Shown here piece after piece: positions 33,286 through 41,589 of a stretch of 64,000 nucleotides of DNA; the first letter of the stretch is position 1; each line of letters starts with the position of its first letter. A program made the position numbers and the translations under genes. Source of the DNA: Ruminococcus sp. AF41-9 (GTDB lineage: Bacteria > Bacillota > Clostridia > Lachnospirales > Lachnospiraceae); NCBI RefSeq assembly GCF_003477525.1, contig NZ_QUDO01000013.1:1-64000 (forward strand). The letters are read 5' to 3'. The notes under the pieces are model-generated. The model saw only the letters and a program-made list of their open reading frames with translations. It had not been told where the DNA came from and ran no database searches.

Positions 33286-34155
33286 TTAGTGGGCGTTGAA
33301 TATGGATTTTGCCAGTGCGCCGGATTTGAACAGGGAGAAACAGAGGATAACGGTATAGGCTGCAAGGGAAAAAATCGCGCTGTGCAGATTGTCCGCTAAG
33401 ACCATTTCGCCTACCAAAACTGCGTAAATGCCGACGCATATCATAATGAGGAAGCCTTGAAAACCAAGTGCAAACAGCCCCTTTAGGTAGTTGTTCCCAA
33501 TCTGTCCCCATTCTCGGTTTGTCATGGTGGCAAAAGGGATAGGGGAAACGGAACAGTAGGCGTATATCTCAATCATTCTGCCGTAGAGGATAACGGTTAT
33601 CAGTACGGACATGATTTTCATACAAAGGCTTACAAGGCTCGTTTCCATAACAAGTAACAGTAGTTCGGGGATTTCCATATCTTTTAGTCCCTCCTGCATG
33701 GCGGCAAGGGCTTCGGTTACGTCGATATTCGTATCGCCGCCGATGACCCCTGCCGCGCCGGACACAATATGCTGCGCCATATCAAACACCGCCATAGTAA
33801 TATCAAAGGTATGTGTTACCAGGAAAACGGCAACAAAGGCTTTGAAAAACCACTTAAAAAATAGGAATGTGTCAACGTCGTGCATATTGTTTTTTTCCGT
33901 TACCATGCTGATAAGCTCATAACAGAGGACATAGGTAATGACAAGCCCCGCAATGGGTACAATCACATTTTCCGACAGATTTTGTATCATGCTGAAAATG
34001 TTTGCGTTCCACCCCTGCGGGGTCTTGCCTACCTCCGCTGCAATGGTGCCTACTTTTTCGTTTACGTCCCCGAACATAGTTGACAGATTACCGTTTATCG
34101 CGCCGATAAGGATTTCCTTTATCCATTCGTTAATCGCGTCAAGTATGCTCTCCAT
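33286..34155 (-). CDS. TrbL/VirB6-like conjugation membrane protein
   Basis: 289 aa with about six membrane helices, starting with an amphipathic segment 'INEWIKEILIGAINGNLSTM'. The VirB6/TrbL-like polytopic layout and the position between Maff2 and PrgI identify it as the channel protein of the mating apparatus. It begins 18 nt after the Maff2 gene. Confidence 0.88.
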   Translation of the reverse strand: MESILDAINEWIKEILIGAINGNLSTMFGDVNEKVGTIAAEVGKTPQGWNANIFSMIQNLSENVIVPIAGLVITYVLCYELISMVTEKNNMHDVDTFLFFKWFFKAFVAVFLVTHTFDITMAVFDMAQHIVSGAAGVIGGDTNIDVTEALAAMQEGLKDMEIPELLLLVMETSLVSLCMKIMSVLITVILYGRMIEIYAYCSVSPIPFATMTNREWGQIGNNYLKGLFALGFQGFLIMICVGIYAVLVGEMVLADNLHSAIFSLAAYTVILCFSLFKSGALAKSIFNAH

Positions 34156-34173
34156 AGGCTACCCTCCGTAAAC

Positions 34174-34389
34174 TTATCCGAACAGACCGGAAAGCAGAGG
34201 TACAAGGATAGTGCCGATAAGGGCAACACCGCCGCCCGCCATAAGCTGCTTAATGCCCTGTGATTTTGCACCCGGATTGTCGTTTCCATATCCCTCCAAG
34301 AGATTGATAACGCCCCAAATGCCTAAGCCTGCGCCCAGTGCGATAACAAGGGTCTGTAATACGTCGATAGCAGAGTTAAAAAATTCCAT
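34174..34389 (-). CDS. Maff2 family mobile-element membrane protein
   Basis: 71 aa: two hydrophobic helices flanking a short loop 'EGYGNDNPGAKSQGIKQLMA'. This is the highly conserved small Maff2 protein of Tn1549/CTn elements, resembling a VirB2-pilin-like or channel subunit. AAAGGAGC precedes ATG 34389. The exact role is unproven. Confidence 0.92.
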   Translation of the reverse strand: MEFFNSAIDVLQTLVIALGAGLGIWGVINLLEGYGNDNPGAKSQGIKQLMAGGGVALIGTILVPLLSGLFG

Positions 34390-34434
34390 AAAGCTCCTTT
34401 CTGCCGCAAATGCGGCTTGCCCCCTAAAAAGGGC

Positions 34435-34466
34435 ATAAAAAACGGCGGTCAGTTTTGTAACTGCCG
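34435..34466 (-). terminator. Hairpin terminator inside the transfer operon
   Basis: On the minus strand, GGCAGTT and CAAAACTG-type arms (34466-34443) form a stem-loop followed by a T run (34442-34435). It lies between the small gene at 34593 and Maff2 and could lower expression of the downstream transfer genes or require readthrough. Confidence 0.5.
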
Positions 34467-34592
34467 CGGTCGTAAGTCCCCACGCTGCGTAAAATTCTGC
34501 CGCGCGGCGGTATTCAGTTTTTAAGTGTGGGCGTTATGGATTTTCCAGTAGGGGCGCGTATTCTGCACCCACTCATAAATTTTGTTACTGCG

Positions 34593-34760
34593 TCAATTCC
34601 TCCTTTCTTTTCGCTGCTGCTCATACAGGGCTTCACACCGTTTCACAAACTGCTGGATAGCAGCCTGCCGCTGTCTTTCCTGCCACTCGGCAATGGAGAT
34701 AAGTCCGTTTATGGCTTCTGTGATTTTCTTGTCCTTTTTCTTTCTGATACGTCTATTCAT
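34593..34760 (-). CDS. Small basic Tn1549-family protein
   Basis: 55 aa, very basic ('MNRRIRKKKDKKITEAINGL'), with a helix 'EWQERQRQAAIQQFVKRCEA'. ATG 34760 overlaps the VirD4 stop codon (ATGAATAG) and has GGAGG 9 nt upstream; the longer frame to 34808 lacks this. Conserved position after the coupling protein; function unknown. Confidence 0.7.
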   Translation of the reverse strand: MNRRIRKKKDKKITEAINGLISIAEWQERQRQAAIQQFVKRCEALYEQQRKERRN

Positions 34761-36543
34761 GGTCGGTGTCCTCCTGCAAATCGCTTTCGCTGATTTCGTA
34801 GTAGTCAAATACTTCGTCCGGCTTCACAAGGGCGGGTCTGCGCCTTAAATGCTTTTCCATATCAAAGGTATTTTTCTTGTCATAGTCGGAAAGATATTTA
34901 TAGTTGGGGTGCTTTGTAATGTCGTACTTATCAGAGAAGAACGGGCGCACCCCTCGTAGCTGTAAAATACATTTCCCGCCGTCCATGACTGCTATTTCAT
35001 CTTCCGTCATAAGCTGCTTGCCTAACTTCTGATAGTTCAGCCCATGCGATACCTCGCGCCCCCGGTTCTCGGAAGTGTTGAAGCTGTCAATGGTTTCTTT
35101 CCCCAAGATTTCCGACATTTCTTTGAGGGTGGTTTTCTCCTTGCCGCCCAAGAAAAGGGTGGTGTCGCAGTTGCCGACTATGGTATCGGCGTTGTCCTTA
35201 TAGATTGCCTTTAACTGGCTTTGCGACTGTAAGATAATCGACGCGGAGATTTCCCGGCTTCGTATGGTGGCTATGAGCTTTTCAAACTTCGGTATCTGCC
35301 CGATATTTGCAAACTCGTCTAACAGACAGCGCACATGGACGGGCAGCCTGCCGCCGTATTCATCATCTGCCTTGTCGCAAAGGAGATTGAAAAGCTGCGT
35401 GTAAAGAATACTCACGACAAAGTTAAAAGTATCGTCGGTGTCGCTGATGATAACAAACAGGGCGGTCTTGCGGTCGCCTATGGTGTCAAGCTCCATTTCG
35501 TCAGTTTCCATAAGGTCGCGCAGCTCCTTAATGTCAAAGGGTGCAAGCCGCGCCCCGCAGGAAATGAGGATAGAGCTTCTTGTTTTTCCCGCAGATAACA
35601 GGAATTTCTTATACTGCCGGACGGCAAAGTGTTCCGGGTCTTTTTCCTCCAACCGTTCAAACATGAGGTCAACGGGGGACTGAAATTCCGGGTCGTCCTC
35701 GCGGGCTTCACTGGCATTTATCATTTCAAGCAGCGTCGTGAAGTTCTTTTCTTCCTCCGGGGCTTCGTACCAAATGTAGCCGATAAGGGCGCAGTAAAAG
35801 AGCCGTTCCGATTTTACCCAAAAATCCTCCCCGGCTTTTTCCCCGTCCCCTTTGGTGTTGGCAATCAAGGTATTTACCAGTTTCAAAATGTCTTTTTCGC
35901 TGCGGAGATAGGCAAAGGGATTGTATTTCATACTTTTTTTGAAGTTTATCGTGTTTAGCACCTTTATCCGATACCCGCCGCGCTGTAAGAGCTTCCCACA
36001 CTCGACTAAAACCGTACCTTTCGGGTCGGTTACAACGTAACTTGAGTGCATTTGCATTAAGTTGGGCTTCACAAAAAATCTCGTCTTGCCGCTGCCGCTT
36101 CCCCCGATAACAAGGATATTTTTATTCCTTGCATACTTCGGCTGCTTCGGGCGGCTGTTCATGGTAAGCTGTTCCGTCTGTGTCAGCAGCACGTTATTTT
36201 GAAATATCGGGTCGGTGTAGGGCTTTATATCTTCGGCGTTGCCCCAACGGGCTGAACCGTATTCGATACCTTTTCGATATTTCTTCGCGTTCTTGCCTTT
36301 GAAGTACACCATAAGCCGGATAAGGACAGCCCCCACAATACCGATAAGCAAATCCATAGGGGCAAGGCTCGGAAGCGGGGTTGCAAAAGCCATAGAAAAG
36401 CCCTCCCCAAGCGACAGCACCTTGCCGGATAGGTCAGCCCCCGGCGCAAGGCGTACCGCCTGTCCGACTTTATCAAAGAGATACACAAAGAGCAGATAGG
36501 GAATGTTGGGAAGTAGCAGCTTTTTCCAGTTGATAGCGTTCAT
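34753..36543 (-). CDS. VirD4/TraG type IV coupling protein
   Basis: 596 aa. Two N-terminal membrane helices (~10-25, ~55-75), then Walker A 'ILVIGGSGSGKTRFFVKPN' (~145), 'SSYVVTDPKGTVLVECGKLL', Walker B 'VRCLLDEFANIGQIPKFEKL' and 'SASIILQSQSQLKAIYKDNA'. It recruits the relaxase-DNA complex to the secretion channel. It overlaps PcfB upstream by 4 nt and the small gene downstream. Confidence 0.96.
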   Translation of the reverse strand: MNAINWKKLLLPNIPYLLFVYLFDKVGQAVRLAPGADLSGKVLSLGEGFSMAFATPLPSLAPMDLLIGIVGAVLIRLMVYFKGKNAKKYRKGIEYGSARWGNAEDIKPYTDPIFQNNVLLTQTEQLTMNSRPKQPKYARNKNILVIGGSGSGKTRFFVKPNLMQMHSSYVVTDPKGTVLVECGKLLQRGGYRIKVLNTINFKKSMKYNPFAYLRSEKDILKLVNTLIANTKGDGEKAGEDFWVKSERLFYCALIGYIWYEAPEEEKNFTTLLEMINASEAREDDPEFQSPVDLMFERLEEKDPEHFAVRQYKKFLLSAGKTRSSILISCGARLAPFDIKELRDLMETDEMELDTIGDRKTALFVIISDTDDTFNFVVSILYTQLFNLLCDKADDEYGGRLPVHVRCLLDEFANIGQIPKFEKLIATIRSREISASIILQSQSQLKAIYKDNADTIVGNCDTTLFLGGKEKTTLKEMSEILGKETIDSFNTSENRGREVSHGLNYQKLGKQLMTEDEIAVMDGGKCILQLRGVRPFFSDKYDITKHPNYKYLSDYDKKNTFDMEKHLRRRPALVKPDEVFDYYEISESDLQEDTDHE

Positions 36544-37022
36544 CTTACAATCCCCCTGTCTTTGTTTTTTACTTTGTCCCGCTGTGCGTTCAGAGCCGCC
36601 GCCTTTTCTTTGAGGGAAACAATCAGCTTGCGGATAGAGGGCTTTTGTCCCTGTGTCAGCTTCTTTGCGGAAAACTCCTTGAAAGCTGCGGTCAGTGCGT
36701 CCGCGTCCCGTCCCTTGAAAAACACAAGATAGCGGGGTGGGGTTTCGGTGCTGTCTTTCTTTAGTGCAAAATCAATCCCGTATTTTTTCGCCGTACTCTC
36801 AAAGGCTTTGATATTGTCCTTTGTGATTTCAATGTTGGAAACACCCGCGTTCTGCTTCATAAGCTGCTTTAGGGTCTGCTTTCCATGCGGGATTTTCTGT
36901 TTGTCATGCTGCTTTTTCATCTGTGCAAGCAGAGCTTTCATAGCCTTTTGGAGCTGCTGCGCGGTCAGCTTCCCGGTCTTGATGTAAAGGGCTATGGTCT
37001 TTTCGTTGGTTTCCTCCTGCAA
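36540..37022 (-). CDS. PcfB family protein (DUF3801)
   Basis: 160 aa: 'EKTIALYIKTGKLTAQQLQK', 'IEITKDNIKAFESTAKKYGI' and 'RYLVFFKGRDADALTAAFKE', as in PcfB/DUF3801 proteins encoded just before the coupling protein in Gram-positive conjugation systems. In pCF10, PcfB helps deliver substrate to the coupling protein PcfC. A C-terminal 'KPSIRKLIVSLKEKA' resembles the tails of the ArdA-ArdC protein and 19246-20190. AAAGGAGG precedes the start. Confidence 0.9.
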   Translation of the reverse strand: MQEETNEKTIALYIKTGKLTAQQLQKAMKALLAQMKKQHDKQKIPHGKQTLKQLMKQNAGVSNIEITKDNIKAFESTAKKYGIDFALKKDSTETPPRYLVFFKGRDADALTAAFKEFSAKKLTQGQKPSIRKLIVSLKEKAAALNAQRDKVKNKDRGIVR

Positions 37023-37114
37023 TGGGTGTCCTCCTTTCGTGTTCTATGGTGGTATGCCCGCCGCTGGGAAGCGGGGCGGGCATGAAAAAGAGCGTCCGCT
37101 TTCACGCCGCCCTG

Positions 37115-37333
37115 TTAAATCCGTACTCGCAGCCCGGAAAGGTCTGCCGCCCGAATACCCACAAGATACCAGTTGTCCCCGTACTCCATACGGGTCGGCT
37201 TCCACTTGCCCCGCACAAAGACTTCCATGCAGTCGCCGCAATGCAAGCCCCCGTAATAGTCGTTTACGTCAAAGCGAATGTCGTAGCGGTCAGCGGTTTC
37301 ATCAAAAATCAAAGCTCCTGTTTTCTGCGTCAT
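37115..37333 (-). CDS. DUF5348-like small protein
   Basis: 72 aa, beta-rich and probably OB/SH3-like: 'GALIFDETADRYDIRFDVND', 'YGGLHCGDCMEVFVRGKWKP', 'GDNWYLVGIRAADLSGLRVR'. It matches the DUF5348 proteins next to the replication-initiator-like gene in these elements. ATG 37333 fits AAAGGAGGA; the TTG 6 nt earlier is too close. Confidence 0.78.
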   Translation of the reverse strand: MTQKTGALIFDETADRYDIRFDVNDYYGGLHCGDCMEVFVRGKWKPTRMEYGDNWYLVGIRAADLSGLRVRI

Positions 37334-37357
37334 AATCAAATCCTCCTTTGGGTTGGT

Positions 37358-38317
37358 TTACAGGCTTTCGCCCTCGTTGCAAGAATAATAGTCCGGGTCG
37401 CCAAACTGCGGCTTCTTCGGTGCCAGTGCGCCGCTTGCCATGTCGTGCGCTACAAGGGACGTATAGTAGCTGTTCATAGTGGACGGGGCATTGAAAAGCA
37501 CTGCCCGCAGGTATTGTTTGATGTTGCGGATTTTGGTGGTGTTCTCGCTCATGCAGGCAAGGACAAATTCAATGTGGCTGCTGTCAAGTTTCATAAACCT
37601 TGCCTTGACAAGCCCTGCCGGATAATCGTCCCCGGCGATACGGATAGTTTTTCGTTTAGTGCAGACCGTTTCAAGTATGAGGGTCACAATCTCATTGATG
37701 AGGTCTTTATCAAGGCGGTTATCCTGCATGAGTATGTCATACTCGATATTGTCCTTGATGATTTCCTCATAAATATCAAATGCGCTCGGTTCCGTTTCCT
37801 TTCGCTTCCGTTCCGGCGGCTGTGCCGCGTCCTCTAAGGGAGAGGGATTTAGGGAACGGAAAGGAATGGAATGGGTACTTGATATATCTGTATTTAATTT
37901 TTCTTTTTTTGGTAAGTTAGTCTTTAATAGTTCTTTATTTAATTGCGTTGGATTTTCCAACGTAGGTTTTTCCAATGTTGGATTATCCAATGTTGGTTTT
38001 TCCAATGTAGGTAAATCCAACTTAGGCGGCTGCTCATAGATAACATACGTTGTACCGCGTAAGCGTCCTTTCTCATCACGTTCCCTTGAACGCTGTATAT
38101 ATCCGGCATTTTCCAGTTCCCGTACTGCTTCCCGGATAGCGTCAATTTTTTCCCGGTTGATAAGGGACAGTCCTGCAAGGGTGTAGTCCCAATCTTCGGG
38201 AAGTGAGAGCATTTGCGACAACAAGCCCTTTGCCTTTAGGGAAAGTTCCTTGTTGCGTAAATGGTGGTTGCTCATAACCGTATAACCTTTGTTCTTTTCC
38301 ACGCGGAAAACTGCCAT
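37358..38317 (-). CDS. Replication-initiator-like winged-helix protein (DUF6017 type)
   Basis: 319 aa. N-terminal winged helix 'YTVMSNHHLRNKELSLKAKG' / 'LSLINREKIDAIREAVRELE' (RepA_N-like), a linker with five 5-residue repeats of PTL-type (residues ~98-122), and a C-terminal helical domain ending in 'IKQYLRAVLFNAPSTMNSYY'. It is the first gene of the leftward transfer operon, probably for DNA processing or copy of the circular form. ATG 38317 has AAAAGGAG; the 23 codons upstream are rejected. Confidence 0.83.
   Translation of the reverse strand: MAVFRVEKNKGYTVMSNHHLRNKELSLKAKGLLSQMLSLPEDWDYTLAGLSLINREKIDAIREAVRELENAGYIQRSRERDEKGRLRGTTYVIYEQPPKLDLPTLEKPTLDNPTLEKPTLENPTQLNKELLKTNLPKKEKLNTDISSTHSIPFRSLNPSPLEDAAQPPERKRKETEPSAFDIYEEIIKDNIEYDILMQDNRLDKDLINEIVTLILETVCTKRKTIRIAGDDYPAGLVKARFMKLDSSHIEFVLACMSENTTKIRNIKQYLRAVLFNAPSTMNSYYTSLVAHDMASGALAPKKPQFGDPDYYSCNEGESL
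37946..38022 (-). repeat. 15-bp tandem repeat in the initiator-like gene
   Basis: Five imperfect copies of a 15-nt unit that reads TTGGA-(6 nt)-CCAAC/T on the minus strand, encoding PTLEK/PTLDN-type pentapeptides. It is in frame, forms a flexible linker and may vary in copy number. Confidence 0.7.
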
Positions 38318-38345
38318 AGCTTCGTCACTCCTTTTCGTTGGATTT

Positions 38346-38456
38346 GTTACGCAGTAGAAACGCGGTTTTGAGGGAAAAGGTATCAACCCTTGTCCTTCTC
38401 ATTTCCGCGCGCTAAGAGCCGCATAAATCAAGGCTTTGTTTGCCCTACTGCGTAAC
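38346..38456. repeat. 112-bp-type repeat with inverted ends, copy 2
   Basis: It begins GTTACGCAGTAGAA and ends TACTGCGTAAC, an 11-bp inverted repeat, and matches 18575-18686 in its ends, in GAGGGAAAAGGTAT and in AAATCAAGGCTTT. It lies upstream of the initiator-like gene near the right end of the ICE. Confidence 0.65.
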
Positions 38457-38627
38457 ATGAGGGCATAAAAAAAGCAGCGTTCCTGTTCTCCTGTGTAGGA
38501 GTGAGAAACGCCGCCTTATAGGTGGTGCTTATTTTATTTTTTCTTTTCGACGTGCCGCGTAAGGTGGTGCAGCGGTCTATCCGGCAGCCCGCAGGTGTTT
38601 TTTGCATATCAAGGCTCAATTTGTTAA

Positions 38628-38648
38628 AAGTAGTAAATGAGTAGTAAA
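38628..38648. repeat. Putative attR: right end of the ICE
   Basis: AAGTAGTAAA (38628-38637) is the reverse complement of the left-end TTTACTACTT, and GAGTAGTAAA (38639-38648) is the direct repeat of 7281-7290. The element thus measures about 31.3 kb. Sequence just outside (38670-38695) resembles part of the 112-bp repeat, so an outer, older boundary is possible. Confidence 0.7.
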
Positions 38649-38780
38649 ATCAATCTGCAACCCTGCGAATATGCCCGTAAATCAAGCATTTTTCAAGACA
38701 ATCAACTAATTTATATTGAAATGTAGTGATAATAATAAAAATATGATAAAATATAGAAAAAATAGTGGGAGATGATAAAT

Positions 38781-39830
38781 ATGGCAAAAAAATCACCTGA
38801 AGATCAGAACGAAATCCCCTTTTTAGAAAAGTTTATGGTGTCACAAACGTATGATATATTTCGCTTCGGAGGTGAAGAAATAAAAAATGATGAAGTTGGC
38901 ATACAAAGAATGCTGCAAAATTTCTCAGGACTTTTAACAGAAGAACAAATTCGGGAGAATATGAAAAAATATAATCTCCCTAAAATGTTTGAATTAGTAA
39001 AAGAGTATTTTAAAAAAGAATATGATTTTGAAGGAAATGCAATTCAGTTAAATAATCGTTATCAGAAGACAATCAATAGCTATATTTATAACGATCAAAA
39101 AAATCCAACTTTTATTCATATAGATGAATTATTTGAATCAACAGTGATTTCTTTTTTTGTAGCAATGTTCAAGTGGTCCAAAGAATTTGATAACTTGGAT
39201 ATTTACGGAGACTGTTTTAGATACACACTTTTTTTGATGAATGATGTATGTATTTTTGGCGAGATGCAGGCACTTGATGCAAATAATGCTTTGCTGCATT
39301 TACTAAATGGAGATATGCAGATTATGAAACTTGCAGAAGACTGTTATTGGACGATTGTAGTTTTCAGCATGGCTCACGAAATTGCACATGCTTATCTCGC
39401 GCATATTGGCAAAAAATACTCCGAAAGACATCTGGAGAAGGAAGAATACGATGCAGATGCAATAGCCTATGATATTGTCCTTAAAATTATCATGAAGGAG
39501 AGTAATGAGGAGCCGATTCTGGAAAAATATACTTATTTGGCACCTGCAATGTATATGGATTTTTTTGACTTGTATTATTATACAGACCGTGTATTGTATA
39601 AGACAATGCTTTCAGACTCAGAGCATCCAAACCCAGTTAAGCGAAAAGGAAAGTTATTTGCCATTGTAGATAGAGATGAATATGATTTTGATACGATAGA
39701 TGGAAATCATCTATATGGTGGATTCCTTGACGTCTATGATGAATATAGGGATCAGGTTTTTCTAAAAAAAGAAAAAGGAAAATTGGATAAAATTATTCAT
39801 ACAGAGCGAAGAAACAGAATGAGGAGATGA
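38781..39830 (+). CDS. Predicted HExxH metallopeptidase-like protein
   Basis: 349 aa, no signal peptide. The zinc motif HEIAH lies at residues ~199-203 in 'FSMAHEIAHAYLAHIG', followed ~25 residues later by 'KEEYDADAIAYDI', which offers the third ligand as in M48-like gluzincins. The N-terminal ~110 residues and the C-terminus are not recognised. ATG 38781 has GTGGGAG at good spacing. The next two genes follow at 4 and 28 nt. Very AT-rich compared with the ICE. It could be a toxin-like protease of a defence module (inference from the TIR neighbour). Confidence 0.8.
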   Translation: MAKKSPEDQNEIPFLEKFMVSQTYDIFRFGGEEIKNDEVGIQRMLQNFSGLLTEEQIRENMKKYNLPKMFELVKEYFKKEYDFEGNAIQLNNRYQKTINSYIYNDQKNPTFIHIDELFESTVISFFVAMFKWSKEFDNLDIYGDCFRYTLFLMNDVCIFGEMQALDANNALLHLLNGDMQIMKLAEDCYWTIVVFSMAHEIAHAYLAHIGKKYSERHLEKEEYDADAIAYDIVLKIIMKESNEEPILEKYTYLAPAMYMDFFDLYYYTDRVLYKTMLSDSEHPNPVKRKGKLFAIVDRDEYDFDTIDGNHLYGGFLDVYDEYRDQVFLKKEKGKLDKIIHTERRNRMRR

Positions 39831-39834
39831 GTAA

Positions 39835-40404
39835 ATGACCCACCATGAAGCAGAAGAGTATAATCATTTATTAATCAATGAAGTAATAAAAGAAGCAGAA
39901 ACACTTGGGATTGAAGGGAAAGCTGGAGGTGAATTTATTGATAGAAATATCCTGGTAATTCCTGATGATCCCAGAAAGGGAATGATTTTTCTGGGAGAAG
40001 AATCCGCATCGTACAAATTAGGAAATGTGCGTCTAAATATTAAAAGTGCAATTATAGCAGCATTGGAACTAGTTGCATCAGTCAATTTACCAGAGAGTTT
40101 TTTTAATTACCTGCAATTATTAATCGTCACAGCTTTGTTTATTCAAAAAGCTACAAAGCAGGAAATCAAACAGGAAGATGCTTATGTATTATATTTTCTA
40201 CACCAACGGAACTGTTACGAACAGGGAATTTGTGAATCAGAGGTTCAACAGGAATATCTGCATTGGTGCGAGAGGACTCTGGATAAATATCCGGATAATT
40301 TAGAATGGGATAAAACCATTGAAAGGTTACGTGAAGAAAAAATTATAGATATTGAAAATGAAAAAATCTATTTGAAAGAGCTGGTATTAGGACATATCAA
40401 GTAA
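39835..40404 (+). CDS. Unknown protein between metallopeptidase and TIR genes
   Basis: 189 aa, soluble, no recognised motif. The N-terminal half contains 'KAGGEFIDRNILVIPDDPRK' and a hydrophobic helix around residues 60-80; the C-terminus reads like a winged helix ('LEWDKTIERLREEKIIDIEN', 'KIYLKELVLGHI'). It starts 4 nt after the metallopeptidase stop with GAGGAG upstream and ends 28 nt before the TIR gene, so it is part of the same operon. It may be an adaptor or regulator. Confidence 0.75.
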   Translation: MTHHEAEEYNHLLINEVIKEAETLGIEGKAGGEFIDRNILVIPDDPRKGMIFLGEESASYKLGNVRLNIKSAIIAALELVASVNLPESFFNYLQLLIVTALFIQKATKQEIKQEDAYVLYFLHQRNCYEQGICESEVQQEYLHWCERTLDKYPDNLEWDKTIERLREEKIIDIENEKIYLKELVLGHIK

Positions 40405-40432
40405 CTTTATTTGAAAGAAAGGAAATTAAGAT

Positions 40433-41422
40433 ATGCGTATTTTTATTAGTCATTCAATAAAAAACGAAAAAATTGTTTTAAAATTTGCAGAATTTTTAGA
40501 ATCAATTAATAGTGAAATTGAAGTGTTTTGCTCTTCTGAAAGGGGAAGCATTGGAACTGGAAAAAACTTTGTAAAAACAATATTTGACGAATTAGATGCC
40601 TGTGACCTTTTTATTCCAGTCTTGAGCAGAGAGTATTACGAGAGCAAATTTTGCATGATTGAATTGGGGGTTGCATATTCTTATTTGATAAAAAAGTATG
40701 AAAGCAATGGGGAAGATTACATTTTTCCGTATGCGTTGTATCCGGTAACCAAAAGTCAGGCATTGGCGGGAACACCAATGATGAATATTCAGGTAGGAGA
40801 AATTAATAACAAAGAGGATATCAGATCACTTCTTGAATATATAGACCTGGAACGAAAAATTCATGTCGGTACGGGAGCAAATCGAAAATTACATGCTCTT
40901 ATAACAGAGATAGATCAAATTTTATTAAAAAATCAAAATATTATCGAAATGGCAAACATTGGAACATATTTTGATGATAAGATTGATTTTCGATGTAAAG
41001 AAGATATTGTTAAATATAGTATTAAGGATAATGCAATTGTAGTTAATTATAATATGAATCCATATGAAAAGGAAAATGTAAAATATCCTAACTTTATTAG
41101 CATGGTATTAGGTTTCCCAGATAAAATAGATTTAGGCAGATATCTGGATTTCAACGATGAGGCTGAATTTAATTTTTTACTGACAAGTTTTACAAATTCA
41201 TTAACTAGAATTTTTGTAGAATTCAAGCATTCTGATGGAATCAGACCTTTGGGAACTATGGAATTTCAAATAAATTATGGAGAAAACAAAATACATATAC
41301 CTTTAAAGAAAATGCGATCCAAGGCATTAGGACAAATAGCAGAAATTTGTTTTGTAATTCATCCGGCAGATGTGTTAGAAAAAGAGGGAATGTTTCAAAT
41401 TAGTGAAATCACAATAAGCTAG
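40433..41422 (+). CDS. TIR-domain protein
   Basis: 329 aa. N-terminal TIR domain (~1-150): 'MRIFISHSIKNEKIVLKFAE', 'DACDLFIPVLSREYYESKFC' and the expected catalytic Glu77 in 'FCMIELGVAYS', matching the W/F-C-x-x-E-L pattern of NAD-cleaving bacterial TIR domains. The C-terminal half (~175-329) is beta-rich, unrelated to anything I recognise, and may sense the trigger. The RBS is AAAGAAAGGA. In anti-phage systems TIR proteins deplete NAD or make signal nucleotides; this one shares an operon with a metallopeptidase-like protein. Confidence 0.85.
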   Translation: MRIFISHSIKNEKIVLKFAEFLESINSEIEVFCSSERGSIGTGKNFVKTIFDELDACDLFIPVLSREYYESKFCMIELGVAYSYLIKKYESNGEDYIFPYALYPVTKSQALAGTPMMNIQVGEINNKEDIRSLLEYIDLERKIHVGTGANRKLHALITEIDQILLKNQNIIEMANIGTYFDDKIDFRCKEDIVKYSIKDNAIVVNYNMNPYEKENVKYPNFISMVLGFPDKIDLGRYLDFNDEAEFNFLLTSFTNSLTRIFVEFKHSDGIRPLGTMEFQINYGENKIHIPLKKMRSKALGQIAEICFVIHPADVLEKEGMFQISEITIS

Positions 41423-41554
41423 CATTGTATCGAGTATTTTATAGTAAACAATTTTAATAATCAATTATTGAAATATGCCAATAAGAAAATAGATGTCTAA
41501 ATAATAATTCAAGGATTATGGTTTTTTGCAAACACAAAATATAGCAAAGTGTGA

Positions 41555-41583
41555 TTGACGCCAACAATATCTTGTGTTAATAT
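41555..41583 (+). promoter_or_regulatory. Strong sigma-A promoter of the 41.8-55.5 kb cluster
   Basis: TTGACG (41555-41560), 17-nt spacer, TAATAT (41578-41583). It is close to consensus and lies about 250 nt upstream of the first gene, leaving room for a leader RNA. Confidence 0.8.
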
Positions 41584-41589
41584 GATTGT

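Noticed and set aside
37946..38022. Possible CRISPR-like array
   Set aside because: In-frame 15-bp coding repeats without spacers; they encode a linker of the initiator-like protein.
15606..38317. Classical antibiotic resistance gene (tet, erm, van) as ICE cargo
   Set aside because: All genes of this part are regulatory, mobilisation or transfer genes; none matches known resistance determinants.
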